From the NCBI GenBank assembly GCA_028287465.1, contig JAQBPO010000089.1, positions 1 through 64,000 of the forward strand: a DNA stretch of 64,000 bases, written 5' to 3'. The position numbers and the translations under genes were made by a program. The number at the start of each line of letters is the position of its first letter. The stretch's first letter is position 1. The stretch comes from Fibrobacterota bacterium. Its GTDB lineage: Bacteria; Fibrobacterota; Fibrobacteria; UBA11236. The notes below the pieces were generated by a model. It was given only the letters and a program-made list of their open reading frames with translations. It was not told the origin of the DNA and searched no databases. Of this stretch, positions 29,104 through 37,669 are shown one piece after another.

Positions 29104-29170
29104 CTCAACTGGATAGAGTACTGGCCTTCGAAGCCAAGGGTTGGGGGTTCGAGTCCCTCAGGGTGCACCA
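29094..29170 (+). tRNA. tRNA-Arg (anticodon TCG)
   Basis: 77 nt including encoded CCA. The acceptor stem GCACCCT/AGGGTGC pairs over seven bases, the D arm is GCTC...GAGT, the anticodon loop CTTCGAA places TCG at 29128-29130, and the T arm is GGGGG-TTCGAGT-CCCTC with the GTTCGA core. One oddity is a C-A mismatch at the top of the anticodon stem (29121/29137). The 5' end overlaps the preceding coding sequence by ten bases. Confidence 0.95.
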
Positions 29171-29333
29171 AATTCCATCGTGATGCTTCGAAGCCGGCGT
29201 CGGTCCGCGTTGAATCCGCCCGTCCATGGGTGCGGGGCCAGGAACGACCCGCGCAAACCGGTAGCCGCCCGCTCACGGAATCGGTCCATGGCTTATCTTA
29301 GCGGGACAAGGGTGGGGAGAAATTGGGCCGTTG

Positions 29334-30818
29334 ATGCGTACTTCCTTATGGAGCCGGGCCGCCGGCATCGCCTCGTCCTTCATGGGATTGTCCCTGCTCG
29401 CAGCCATTCCCGCGGGAGCGCAGTTCCGGATGTGCCCCGAATCCCCCCAGGCCGGGGATTTCACGGTGGATGTCCTGGCGAACCGGGCGGATGACCTGCT
29501 CGACGAACCCATGCACCTCGACTTCGACAAGACCGCTCCCGGGGGTCCGGACGTCTATTTCATAGAGCGCGCGGGAAAGGTGAGGCGCATCCGGACCGCG
29601 ACCCATCGGGTCGAGACCCTGGGCTCCGTGAATACCAGGGCCACTTCCGAAATCGGATTGTTGGGCATCGCCCTCGATCCGGAATTCGCGTCCAACCGGC
29701 GTCTCTTCCTTTATTATTCCTCGCCCGCGGATTCCAACTTCATGCGCCTCTCGCGCTTCACCCTCGCGGGCGATTCCCTGGATCCGAAATCGGAAAAGGT
29801 GCTGCTGCGCGTTCCGTATCCGGGGGAGTGGTACACCGGCGGCCCTTTGCTTTTCGCCCCCGACGGCAACCTCTTCGTGGCGATCGGCTATGGAATGGGT
29901 GTCGGCGCGGCCGCGGGCGGCAAGGTTTCCGCCGATACCCGGGACCTGCGCGGCAAGATCCTCCGCATCCGCCCCACCGAAGCGGGCGGCTATTCCATCC
30001 CTGCGGGCAACCTGTTCCCGGAGGACCGATACCCTTCCGGACCGGGCGCCCGCACCCGGCCGGAAATATATGCCATGGGGGTCAAGAACCCCTTCTCCCT
30101 GGGTTACGATCCCCGTACCTCACGGGTTGCCTGGGCCGACATGGGTCCCGACGGCACCATTTACAAACCCGATGAGCAGAATCTGGCGTCGGCCCCGGGC
30201 AACTTCGGCTATCCCTATTTCCTCGGAGAGAACAAACCGTTGGAGGCGGGACTGGGACAGGATCCGGCCCATCCCAAAGCCGATTGGGCGGGCAACGCCG
30301 GCCTGGCTGAATTGCCTTCCGCGCAACCCGCCTCATTGGCTTTGGCGCAGAACGCGCCCATAACCGGTTCCATATTCAGGGTCTCGGCGCTCTCCCCCGG
30401 CCAATCCTCCCTGCCCACGGGCTACGATGGGCTCTGGTTCACGACCGATTTCAACACCGGTCGAATCGACACCCTATCCCTGACGACCGAGGGGAAGGTA
30501 AAGGGTTCCGGGACCTTCCTTTCGAATTACAAGCTGGATGGACCGACCGATCTGCGCATCGGCCCCGAAGGCGCTTTGTACGTGGTGGCCTATGCGGGCT
30601 GGTTCGCTTCCACGGCCAAGACCGCCATCGTGCGCGTAAGGCTCAAGGACCCGTGCGTCGGAACGACCGCGGTGGCCGCGCCCCGGCCCCGTGCCCTCCC
30701 TAAGGGCCTGCGCGTGCGCATGTCGGCGGCAGGGCTGTTGGCGGCTCCCGGCGTGGAAGATGCCCGGATGCGTGACGTAACTGGCAAGGTACGGGACGGC
30801 TACCGGGAAGTACGGTAA
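29334..30818 (+). CDS. Secreted glucose/sorbosone-dehydrogenase-like protein (PQQ type)
   Basis: 494 residues. Signal peptide (LWSRAAGIASSFMGLSLLAAIPAGAQ) followed by a six-bladed propeller domain (about 45-440) of the soluble glucose dehydrogenase (GSDH) family: LLGIALDPEFASNRRLFLYYSSP, LLFAPDGNLFVAIGYG, LRGKILRIRPTEAGGYSIPAGN, PEIYAMGVKNPFSLGYDP, and GLWFTTDFNTGRIDTLSL. Homologues oxidise aldoses with PQQ, but many secreted members are uncharacterised. The C-terminal 50 residues are a variable tail, possibly a degraded sorting domain. ATG 29334 is preceded by GGGGAGA about 14 bases upstream and an in-frame TTG at 29331. Confidence 0.88.
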   Translation: MRTSLWSRAAGIASSFMGLSLLAAIPAGAQFRMCPESPQAGDFTVDVLANRADDLLDEPMHLDFDKTAPGGPDVYFIERAGKVRRIRTATHRVETLGSVNTRATSEIGLLGIALDPEFASNRRLFLYYSSPADSNFMRLSRFTLAGDSLDPKSEKVLLRVPYPGEWYTGGPLLFAPDGNLFVAIGYGMGVGAAAGGKVSADTRDLRGKILRIRPTEAGGYSIPAGNLFPEDRYPSGPGARTRPEIYAMGVKNPFSLGYDPRTSRVAWADMGPDGTIYKPDEQNLASAPGNFGYPYFLGENKPLEAGLGQDPAHPKADWAGNAGLAELPSAQPASLALAQNAPITGSIFRVSALSPGQSSLPTGYDGLWFTTDFNTGRIDTLSLTTEGKVKGSGTFLSNYKLDGPTDLRIGPEGALYVVAYAGWFASTAKTAIVRVRLKDPCVGTTAVAAPRPRALPKGLRVRMSAAGLLAAPGVEDARMRDVTGKVRDGYREVR

Positions 30819-30835
30819 GGATCCGGAGGATCGCA

Positions 30836-30881
30836 GAAGGCTCTCGGCAGGGATTCCCCTCGGATTCCCGCGAGAGCCTTC
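30836..30881. terminator. Bidirectional hairpin between convergent genes
   Basis: GAAGGCTCTCG (30836-30846) pairs with CGAGAGCCTTC (30871-30881), an 11-bp stem around a 24-nt loop, placed between the stop codons of the converging genes at 30818 and 30900. No T-run, so termination is inferred from position and stem strength. Confidence 0.6.
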
Positions 30882-30899
30882 GACGATGTTTCGACGCCT

Positions 30900-31697
30900 T
30901 CAGCGATAGAAGCGTTCCGCCTGGCTTTGGCGCAATGAGCCCGCGACGGGTTTCCGGCCGGCGGCGTCCACCGGCGTCTTTCCCGGGCGTGCATCCCGGC
31001 CCAGGCCGGCCGCGCCAGGCGCGACCCTACTCCCCGCCTTGATCCCCGAGCTCCCCGCCTTTTCCAGATCGATGTACTCGATATTGTATCCGCTCTTCAC
31101 GATCTGCATGCGCAATACCTGCACGCCCGCCTTGAGGTTGATGGTGCCTGCGTCCTTGGCGTAGAACCAATAGTGGTAGCACTCCACCGGGCAGCTCCCG
31201 GTGAAAGGCAGGACCAGGGTGCCGGAGGAAACCGAATCGGTCCCTTGCAGGGCATCCACCTTGAAGGAGGTGCCGGTCATGGCCGTGCCGACCATGGCAT
31301 GGATGGAATAGGCGCCGGCCTCTTTCACGTTCACCGTCATCTTGAGCCACTCGTTGTTTTCCAGCCAGCCCCAATAGATGTCGCCCGGTACGATTTTGAC
31401 CGTGCTCCCGGGCACGTTGGGATCGCCCGCATGCACGGCATCCAGATCCACTCCGGAATTGCGCGCGGTATAGGAACCGATATGCGGCCCGGTATCGAAC
31501 CAGGTGATGCCGGACGCGCCCTCATCGTATTTTTCGGGCTGGATCCGGCCGGGGATGACTTGGATGGAATCGTGCCAGGGCTTGCCGGCATAGCCGGCAG
31601 GGACCTGACCTTGCGACGGGGATGCGGCGAAGGCCAAGGCGCCCAGACCGATGCCGAAGGTAGCGTGCCGGATTCTGCTGAGAGGCGAAATTGCCAT
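30900..31697 (-). CDS. Secreted CBM6-family carbohydrate-binding protein
   Basis: 265 residues: a signal peptide ending near SPSQG, then a single CBM6-like beta-sandwich (about 45-215). Motifs are IPGRIQPEKYDEGASGITWFDT, NSGVDLDAV, WGWLENNEWLKMTVNVKEAGAYSIHAMVG, and LKAGVQVLRMQIVKSGYNIEYIDLEK, matching the usual CBM6 order. No catalytic domain is attached, so it probably binds polysaccharide at the cell surface. The final 25 residues (DAAGRKPVAGSLRQSQ then AERFYR) resemble the D-x-x-GR-x-V end of short secretion C-termini seen in this phylum. AGGA precedes the start. Confidence 0.85.
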   Translation of the reverse strand: MAISPLSRIRHATFGIGLGALAFAASPSQGQVPAGYAGKPWHDSIQVIPGRIQPEKYDEGASGITWFDTGPHIGSYTARNSGVDLDAVHAGDPNVPGSTVKIVPGDIYWGWLENNEWLKMTVNVKEAGAYSIHAMVGTAMTGTSFKVDALQGTDSVSSGTLVLPFTGSCPVECYHYWFYAKDAGTINLKAGVQVLRMQIVKSGYNIEYIDLEKAGSSGIKAGSRVAPGAAGLGRDARPGKTPVDAAGRKPVAGSLRQSQAERFYR

Positions 31698-31831
31698 GTT
31701 CCTATCCTATCCTGGTTGACCCACTCGGCGGGAGCGTACCCCCGGGATTGCCATAATAATCGATACCCGGTCCGCGCCGGAGAGCATCTCGCTCTTTCAT
31801 TATCCTACCTGGATTGCCCCTATCGCCAGGA

Positions 31832-33397
31832 CTACGGCCGCACGATTTTCCGGGTGAAGCGGCCCTGTCCCGTACTGACGGTCAGGACATAGACGCCGGG
31901 TTTCCGGATGCCGGCAAAGGCGTACCGGGCCGGTCCCGAACCGATACGCAAATCCGCCAACCGCCCCGCCACGTCCAGCACCTTCACCACATGGGCCCCG
32001 GGCAGCCTGAAGACGATGCCGTCATCCGTCACCTCGGTTCCCATCAAGGCCTCCTCCCTGGGATGCAAAGCGCTAGGGCCGTCCTTGGGCAGGCAGGGCC
32101 CGGTGTATTCGATCTTCATGATGCCGGTCTCCTTGGTCGTGCTTCGCGAGCCTGCGTAGTTGACGATATAGAAGGCGCCGTCCGGGCCGGCCTGGAAGTC
32201 GAGGGGGCGGTTGAGCAGGATGTTCTTGAGGATCCGCTCCTTCTTGAGGATTTTCTCCCCCTTATCGTCCAGGGTGATGGCGTCGAAATAGCCTCCGCCG
32301 AAATCGGTCACGAACCAGACGCCGTTGAAATGGGGCGGGAACTTCACCTTGGAGTCCAGGGCGGGATCGTAATAGTAGACCGGACCGGTCATGGCGATGG
32401 CGCGGTTATAGGGATTGAGGGCCGGGATGGCCGCGGGAAGGTCCTTGAGCGAAGTATCGCCGGCGGCGGGATTGATCGGCTTGTCGAAGGTGCCTCCGCC
32501 GGCCTTGATCTGGGTATTGGCCCCGGCGAAGTACGGATAGCCGAAATTCCCAGTCCGCGTCGTGTAGTTATGCTCTTCCGTGACTCCGCCCATGTCCGGA
32601 CCCACGTCCCCCCAGGTTACGGCCTTGCGGACGGGATCCAAGGTGAGGGTATAGGGATTGCGCGTGCCCATCACGTAGATTTCCGGCTTGGTCCTGGCGG
32701 TGCCTGTGGGGAACAGGTTCCCTATCGGGATATCGTAGGTCTGGCCCGGGCCCGCGGCCGGGGCTGGAGCCCCGTCGGGCAAGGGCTTGGGCTTGATGCG
32801 CAGGATCTTACCGCGCAGATCGAAGGTATTGGCCGAAGGCCATTCCAGGGCGTTGTCCGCCGTGTTCAGGTAGAGGTTCCCCTCCGCGTCGAACTGCATG
32901 CCTGCGCCGGTGTGGACGGTGCCCCGCTTGCTGGGAACGATCAGGATGACCTTTTCCGTGGCCGAGTCCATGACGTTCCCCTTGACCGTATACCGCACGA
33001 TACGCCAATCGTTCTTCGCGGTGGTATACAGGTACATCCACCGGTTGCTCTTGAATGCCGGATCCAGGGCGATGCTTAGGAGACCGTCGCTTACGGTATT
33101 GGGCGGGTTCAGCCGTCCCAGATCGACGACCTTTTTCGTGGAGGCCTCGTATTTCCGCACCAGGCCGAAACGCTGGACGAAGTAAACGTCCACGTTACCC
33201 TGGGCGTCCATGTCGAAGGCCATCTTGAGCGGCTCCTCCGTGGCGGGGTCCGTGGCGTTGGTGAACAGCATGGTCGACCTGAATTCCTTATCCGTAACGT
33301 CGGCGCAGCCGGGATAGCTGAAGGCGGCCCGGACTGGCCCGGCTCCGCAGGCCGCGAGGAAGAGGATAGCGAGCGTGACGGCTTTGGCATGTTTCAT
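31832..33397 (-). CDS. Secreted sugar-dehydrogenase-like propeller with type-IX-like C-terminal domain
   Basis: 521 residues. Signal peptide MKHAKAVTLAILFLAACGAG... then a GSDH/sorbosone-dehydrogenase propeller (about 35-440): DVYFVQRFGLVRKYE, GLLSIALDPAFKSNRWMYLYTT, MQFDAEGNLYLNTADN, LRGKILRIKPKPLPDG, PEIYVMGTRNPYTLTLDP, GVWFVTDFGGGYFDAI. The last about 75 residues end in VVKVLDVAGRLADLRIG and GVYVLTVSTGQGRFTRKIVRP, the pattern of type IX (Por) C-terminal sorting domains. The start at 33397 is supported by AGGAAG seven bases upstream; earlier ATGs overlap that site. Confidence 0.88.
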   Translation of the reverse strand: MKHAKAVTLAILFLAACGAGPVRAAFSYPGCADVTDKEFRSTMLFTNATDPATEEPLKMAFDMDAQGNVDVYFVQRFGLVRKYEASTKKVVDLGRLNPPNTVSDGLLSIALDPAFKSNRWMYLYTTAKNDWRIVRYTVKGNVMDSATEKVILIVPSKRGTVHTGAGMQFDAEGNLYLNTADNALEWPSANTFDLRGKILRIKPKPLPDGAPAPAAGPGQTYDIPIGNLFPTGTARTKPEIYVMGTRNPYTLTLDPVRKAVTWGDVGPDMGGVTEEHNYTTRTGNFGYPYFAGANTQIKAGGGTFDKPINPAAGDTSLKDLPAAIPALNPYNRAIAMTGPVYYYDPALDSKVKFPPHFNGVWFVTDFGGGYFDAITLDDKGEKILKKERILKNILLNRPLDFQAGPDGAFYIVNYAGSRSTTKETGIMKIEYTGPCLPKDGPSALHPREEALMGTEVTDDGIVFRLPGAHVVKVLDVAGRLADLRIGSGPARYAFAGIRKPGVYVLTVSTGQGRFTRKIVRP

Positions 33398-33693
33398 GGC
33401 ATTCTTCCTCATTTCGCGATTCCCCATCGCCTCACGTCCGCGCCTGCCGGCGTTTCCCTTATAAAAAGGCCGCTACGCCCGTTACGCGGTGATTTAATCG
33501 GTCCGGCCGGGGCCGCTTCCGCCCCGGACCCGCGGAAACGGACCGCAGAAGTCGGCATTCCGGTCCTGGGGTCATCTTGACCGCCTCCATGGGGGCTTGC
33601 GCCATGGCCGAAGCGGGCTCGGCGCATTATCCTTTCACCAGCGGCGGTTCCGCCAAAGCCTAAAACGGACTCGGAATCTTGGGGGAGATGAAG
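33398..33693. other. Divergent promoter region between two sugar-dehydrogenase-like genes
   Basis: 296 bp without a supported gene. A TATAAG-type -10 candidate for the leftward gene lies in the TTTTTATAAGG patch (minus strand, about 33456-33472). A second AT-rich patch near 33493-33500 could serve the rightward gene. Confidence 0.4.
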
Positions 33694-35022
33694 ATGCGTT
33701 CGAAAACCAGCGTGGCCATGGTCGCGCTCATGATTGGATCCGGATCCGTCCGGGCCGCGACCTTCACGGATGCGAAATTCTCGGAACAGGCCATCGCCAC
33801 CAACCTGGGCCCCACCGCTATGGAAATCGCGCCGGACGGCCGCATCTTCGTCTGCTCCAAGAACGGCGTACTGAATGTGATCAAGGGCGGGCAGCTGCTG
33901 CCCAAACCCTTCCTCAAGCTCACCGTTCCCACCGTGAGCGAACAGGGCCTGCTTGGGATCGCCCTCCATCCGAAGTTCGCCGACTCCCCTTACGTCTACG
34001 TCTATTACACCGTCGCGAACCCGAACCATAACCGGGTGAGCCGGTTCCGGGCCCGCGGCGATACGGCCGACGGCGAGGAGCAGCCCATCTTCGACATGGA
34101 CGATGTCACGGCCGCCAACCACATGTCAGGCGCCATCCACTTCGGCAACGATGGCATGCTGTATATCGCCTCCGGCAACAGCGCCTCTTCCGCCAACAGC
34201 CAGAACATCGCCACCACCCTCGGGAAAATCCTCAGGATCAAGCCGGACGGAGGCATCCCCGCGGACAATCCGTTCTACGCGAAGACCGCCGGCAACGCAC
34301 GCGCCATCTGGACCACGGGCATGCGCAATACCTTCACCTTCGCCGTGGACCGGCTCACCGGCCGGATGTTCGGATGCGAGGTGGGCGATGGATCGGAAGA
34401 GGTGAACGAACTCCTGGGCGGATCGAATTACGGATACGGGACGCAGGAAGGGTACAACCCACCCCGCGATCCGGCCGCGCTCATCGGGACCTTCCGGCCC
34501 GCCATCTATTCCTATAACGGAGGTTGCATCATCGCGGCGGCCTTCTATCCCCCATCCGGATCCCGGAACTTCCCCGAAGCCTTCCACCGCAAATTCTTTT
34601 TCGCCGACCATAATGCGGGCTGGATCAAGGTGCTGGACATCGACAATCCCAGGAACGTCGCCGACTTCGCGGCCGGCGCCTCCAATCCCGTGGACATCAA
34701 GTTCGCCTCGGACGGGTCCATGTATTACCTGAGCCGGGGCCGCCAAGGCGGCAGCCTCATGCGGGTCCTATACGCTTCCCCCAATTCCCTGGCCTCTCCC
34801 GGGGCCCGCATCCGCGGCGCGGGCGAATGGACCCTGGTGGCGATCGCCGATGGCCGGTTTCCCGGGAAGGCGGGGGTCTCCCCTGCGGAAATCCGCGGCC
34901 TGGACGGGCGCGGCCATGCGCTATCACTCCCGGGTCCCGGAGCCCTGGGGCTGCGTTCGGAAGATCCCAGGCCCATCACCAATGCCGCAAACAACGGCTT
35001 ATTCTGGATCCGGTACCGCTGA
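33694..35022 (+). CDS. Secreted sugar-dehydrogenase-like (PQQ-type) propeller protein
   Basis: 442 residues. The signal peptide MRSKTSVAMVALMIGSGSVRA precedes a GSDH-like propeller (about 25-360): MEIAPDGRIFVCSKNGVLNVIKGG, QGLLGIALHPKFADSPYVYVYYT, AIHFGNDGMLYIASGNS, LGKILRIKPDGGIPADNPF, ARAIWTTGMRNTFTFAVD, FADHNAGWIKVLD. A short C-terminal region ends in FWIRYR after EIRGLDGRGHAL, a weak match to the sorting-type tails of its neighbours. The start at 33694 has GGGGGAG six bases upstream; two earlier in-frame starts overlap or precede that site. Divergent from the paralogue at 31832-33397. Confidence 0.88.
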   Translation: MRSKTSVAMVALMIGSGSVRAATFTDAKFSEQAIATNLGPTAMEIAPDGRIFVCSKNGVLNVIKGGQLLPKPFLKLTVPTVSEQGLLGIALHPKFADSPYVYVYYTVANPNHNRVSRFRARGDTADGEEQPIFDMDDVTAANHMSGAIHFGNDGMLYIASGNSASSANSQNIATTLGKILRIKPDGGIPADNPFYAKTAGNARAIWTTGMRNTFTFAVDRLTGRMFGCEVGDGSEEVNELLGGSNYGYGTQEGYNPPRDPAALIGTFRPAIYSYNGGCIIAAAFYPPSGSRNFPEAFHRKFFFADHNAGWIKVLDIDNPRNVADFAAGASNPVDIKFASDGSMYYLSRGRQGGSLMRVLYASPNSLASPGARIRGAGEWTLVAIADGRFPGKAGVSPAEIRGLDGRGHALSLPGPGALGLRSEDPRPITNAANNGLFWIRYR

Positions 35023-35146
35023 ACCGGCCCCCGTAATCCCCTCCGGATACGCACGGATTATACGCCGGGATACCCCGTAGCACGGGCTTCCGGGTCCGGT
35101 TTTTGGTATATCTTATCCTGCGCTTCCAACAATTCGAGAGGGACTC

Positions 35147-35680
35147 ATGGACGCCACCGTGCCCGAAATCCAAAGATATCCCATCGGCCGCTATGCCCGT
35201 CCGGACGGGTTCAAGCCCGCCTCCGTAGGCCTCGCCATCACATCCATCGAAAGCCTTCCGCGCAAGCTGCTCTCCAACGTGTCCAGCCTTCCCCGCGCCG
35301 ATTGGGAACGCCAATACCGTACCGGGTCGTGGACGGTGCGCCAGGTGACCAATCATATCGTGGACGCGAACGTGAACAATTACACGCGCTTCAAATTCGC
35401 CCTAACCGAGGAGAACCCGGTCATCAAGCCGTATCTCGAGGACCAATGGTCGGAACTTCCGGATGCGCGGAACGGGGAGATGGCCCCGACCCTGGAGCTC
35501 CTGAACGCCATCCACCACAAATGGGCGCAGACCTTGCGGAGCATGGGCGAGGCGGAATTCCAACGCGGCTTCTTCCATCCCAAGCTGGATCGCATCGTGC
35601 CGTTGTGGGAAGCCGTCGGCATGTATGCCTGGCATGGCGAGCATCACCTGGCGCAGATCCGCATCGCCCTCGGCCGTTGA
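35147..35680 (+). CDS. DinB/YfiT-like metal-dependent transferase
   Basis: 177 residues of the DinB_2/YfiT four-helix-bundle family. The predicted metal triad is visible: VTNHIVDANVNN (His, about residue 67) and YAWHGEHHLAQI (two His, about 162-166). The N-terminus RYPIGRYARPDGF and ETLP-like IESLPRKLLSNVSSL match YfiT/BstA proteins, which include bacillithiol-type thiol transferases; the thiol used here is unknown. GAGAGGG lies five bases before the ATG. The 124-bp gap upstream contains a TATATCTTAT patch as a possible promoter. Confidence 0.88.
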   Translation: MDATVPEIQRYPIGRYARPDGFKPASVGLAITSIESLPRKLLSNVSSLPRADWERQYRTGSWTVRQVTNHIVDANVNNYTRFKFALTEENPVIKPYLEDQWSELPDARNGEMAPTLELLNAIHHKWAQTLRSMGEAEFQRGFFHPKLDRIVPLWEAVGMYAWHGEHHLAQIRIALGR

Positions 35681-35692
35681 TCCGGACACGGC

Positions 35693-36412
35693 TCAGGCCG
35701 TAACGGGCGCGGCCCAGGCCGCCTTGAAACGCGCCGCCTCCTTGTCGGCCAGGCGCGTCGGCTCGGGAAGCCGGTACCCTCCCGCGCAGGCCCGCACGAG
35801 CTCAAGTGCCGTCTCCAGATCCGCCCGGTGGCCCACGCTGACGTAGATCGGCTTGACCCCGTCCTTGGTGCGCAGCACCTCGCCTATCCTCTCCACGCTT
35901 CCGCCGCTCCCGGCCGTCAGCGGTTCGCTGCTTCCGGCCGCCGGTCCCGGTTCCCTATGGCTCCCGAACAGGCGGCTCTTCCCCACCCCGATGGAGGGTA
36001 TGTCCAAGGTTACCCCCATCTGGACGGCGATGCCGCAGCGGCGGGGATGGGCCTTACCCATCCCGTCGAACAACACGGCCTCGACCGGAGAGCGGATCTC
36101 CCGGAAGGCGGCGAGCAAGGCGGGGCCCTCGCGGAAACCCAGGTAACCGGGGATGTACGGGAGTTCCGCCCTGGCGGCGCCATGCGCGATTTCGATCACC
36201 CGGCGCGTTTCGCGATCCCAAACGACCACGGCGGCCAGGACCCATTCCTTGTCCGGGGAAAGCGCCGAGTCCGCCCCGGCGACAAGCCGCGGCAAGGGGC
36301 GCAGGGGTTTCTCCACGGCGAGCGCTGCCAGCTCGCGCTGGCGTTCGCGCCATGACTCCATCAGGGGCGCCCAAGCGGGATCGACGATGGGACGCGGCGC
36401 GGGCATGGCCAT
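35693..36412 (-). CDS. nfi: Endonuclease V
   Basis: 239 residues. Cleaves DNA near deaminated bases, chiefly hypoxanthine, starting excision repair. Family motifs and catalytic residues are present: VAGADSAL (first Asp), PYIPGYLGFREGPALL (Glu in FRE), VLFDGMGKAHPRRCGIAVQMG (second Asp plus wedge region), DIPSIGVGKSRLFG, YVSVGHRADL (His) and the tail LPEPTRLADKEA. An extra loop rich in Gly, Ser and Pro (GSHREPGPAAGSSEP) sits in the middle. It ends 12 bp from the convergent YfiT-like gene. GGAGGGG is about 13 bases upstream, wider than usual. Confidence 0.93.
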   Translation of the reverse strand: MAMPAPRPIVDPAWAPLMESWRERQRELAALAVEKPLRPLPRLVAGADSALSPDKEWVLAAVVVWDRETRRVIEIAHGAARAELPYIPGYLGFREGPALLAAFREIRSPVEAVLFDGMGKAHPRRCGIAVQMGVTLDIPSIGVGKSRLFGSHREPGPAAGSSEPLTAGSGGSVERIGEVLRTKDGVKPIYVSVGHRADLETALELVRACAGGYRLPEPTRLADKEAARFKAAWAAPVTA

Positions 36413-36521
36413 AAACTAACGATCGCGCCCCTCCGGCGGAAGGGAAAACGCGGGTCGCATGGGTATTTCGGAGGTTACGCGCGGGGAATCGGGAAGTCTC
36501 GGACGGGAAGGGAAGGGAGGT

Positions 36522-36674
36522 TCACACCCCGTTATGCCCGTCCTCGGGCTCGGCTTCCTTCTCGTTGAACACCTTCAGGACGATACGGCCGACGGCGACG
36601 ATGGCGCCGATCAGGGTGATGATTCCGAGGATCTTGACGACCCGGGATCCTTTGCGGGAAGCGGACTGAGACAT
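36522..36674 (-). CDS. 50-residue single-pass membrane protein
   Basis: A short frame starting MSQSASRKGSRVVKILG, with a basic N-terminus, one hydrophobic segment (ILGIITLIGAIVAVGRIVL, about 15-33) and an acidic tail (EKEAEPEDGHNGV). AAGGAAGG lies about eight bases before the ATG, good support for such a short gene. Topology by the positive-inside rule is N-in. It begins 94 bp downstream of the DivIVA-domain gene on the same strand and could be cotranscribed. I do not know a named family. Confidence 0.6.
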   Translation of the reverse strand: MSQSASRKGSRVVKILGIITLIGAIVAVGRIVLKVFNEKEAEPEDGHNGV

Positions 36675-36768
36675 GAAAACGACCTTCCTTGAGCCTTCGG
36701 CGATTGATCTTGGTTTTCACCAAAGATACCAATTGCCGGAGGAAACCGGCAAAGGCCGGCCCGAGGGC

Positions 36769-37311
36769 TCAGCCCTTGCGGGCCCAGCGGGTCGCGCCGG
36801 GATCCGACTGGGGCGCCTTCTGGGGGGCGGGAACATCCGCGGGACGGGGGGGCATCTCCTTCTCTTCGGACTCCATCATGGCTTCCAGGATCTGCGCCTG
36901 GCTGCGCAGCAGGTTACGGAACCGGGCGAAGAACTGCATCTTCAGGTTTTCGAGGACGTGGATCTCGGCCCGCAGCTCGGCCACGTGCTCCCGGGAGCCC
37001 ATCAGTTCATCGGTCGCTTTATGGCGGGCGTCCGTAATGATGGCCTCCGCCTCTTGTTGGGCCACCTTCCGCTTCTCTTCCAGGGTGTTCTGGATGGTGA
37101 TTACGGCATCCTGGAGGGTCTTCTCGATTAGGCGGTAGTGGTTGAGGCGCTCCTCGGCGATTTTCAGGCGCTCGGAAAGCTGGATATTCTGCCGAGTGAG
37201 CTCTTCGAAATCCTTGGCGATGGTCTCGAGAAGGGCGCGCACTTCATCCGGGTCGAACCCCTTGAACCGGGTCCCGAATTCGTGCTTTTTGATGTCCAAG
37301 GGTGTAATCAT
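36769..37311 (-). CDS. DivIVA-domain protein
   Basis: 180 residues. The N-terminal lipid-binding motif ITPLDIKKHEFGTRFKGFDPDEVRALLETIA is the DivIVA signature (only the first part, TPLDI...F.GFD, is diagnostic). A long coiled coil (about 35-150; LTRQNIQLSERLKIAEERL, QQEAEAIITDARHKATDELM) and a Pro-rich tail follow. In other bacteria such proteins sense membrane curvature and recruit division or cell-wall proteins; the role here is unknown. A compact promoter is visible: TATACT at 37337-37332 and GGGGAG six bases from the start, leaving a leader of about 14 nt. Confidence 0.9.
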   Translation of the reverse strand: MITPLDIKKHEFGTRFKGFDPDEVRALLETIAKDFEELTRQNIQLSERLKIAEERLNHYRLIEKTLQDAVITIQNTLEEKRKVAQQEAEAIITDARHKATDELMGSREHVAELRAEIHVLENLKMQFFARFRNLLRSQAQILEAMMESEEKEMPPRPADVPAPQKAPQSDPGATRWARKG

Positions 37312-37331
37312 GGTGGCTCCCCAATCCCGAT

Positions 37332-37337
37332 AGTATA
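37332..37337 (-). promoter_or_regulatory. Candidate -10 box of the DivIVA gene
   Basis: TATACT on the minus strand inside a short AT-rich patch, about 20 bases before the start codon. No good -35 match. Confidence 0.45.
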
Positions 37338-37669
37338 CCCCTTTAATTTAGTCACTTCTTTTGGCGGGTGCGGGAGGGGGGCTCCGGCCTTATGGAGGCG
37401 CGGATATGGGTGGATGGGCTCCGGTTGGCTCGCCCTGCGGGGTCCACGGAACCGCCAGCGACGAGGGGGTCAGGTCGGTGTCGGCCAAGCCGTCGTTTGC
37501 GGGCTGCGAATCCGCGAAACCGGAAGAAGCCGGCAGGGTCGTACCGGACTCATCAGGGTCAGGGCAGTCCAATGCCCGCTAGATCAAGGGGTACGCTTTT
37601 CGTTTATTCAATAGAAGGGGCCATGGCGGCCCTTTTTCAACCGCGCAACCGCGCTCAGGGAGGTTTGCC
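37338..37669. other. Intergenic region with a T-tailed leader hairpin
   Basis: About 330 bp between the divergent DivIVA and flavin-oxidoreductase-fold genes. Overlapping short frames here have no ribosome binding site or recognisable product. At 37615-37637 (plus strand) AAGGGGCC pairs with GGCCCTTTT around loop ATGGC, followed by a five-T run. This looks like an intrinsic terminator or attenuator 33 bp before the downstream start codon. A TATTCA/TTTATT patch just upstream (about 37602-37612) could be a -10. Confidence 0.45.

Noticed and set aside
37361-37582. 73-codon open frame between the DivIVA and PPOX-fold genes
   Set aside because: No ribosome binding site, no recognisable product, and overlapping frames on both strands are equally open.
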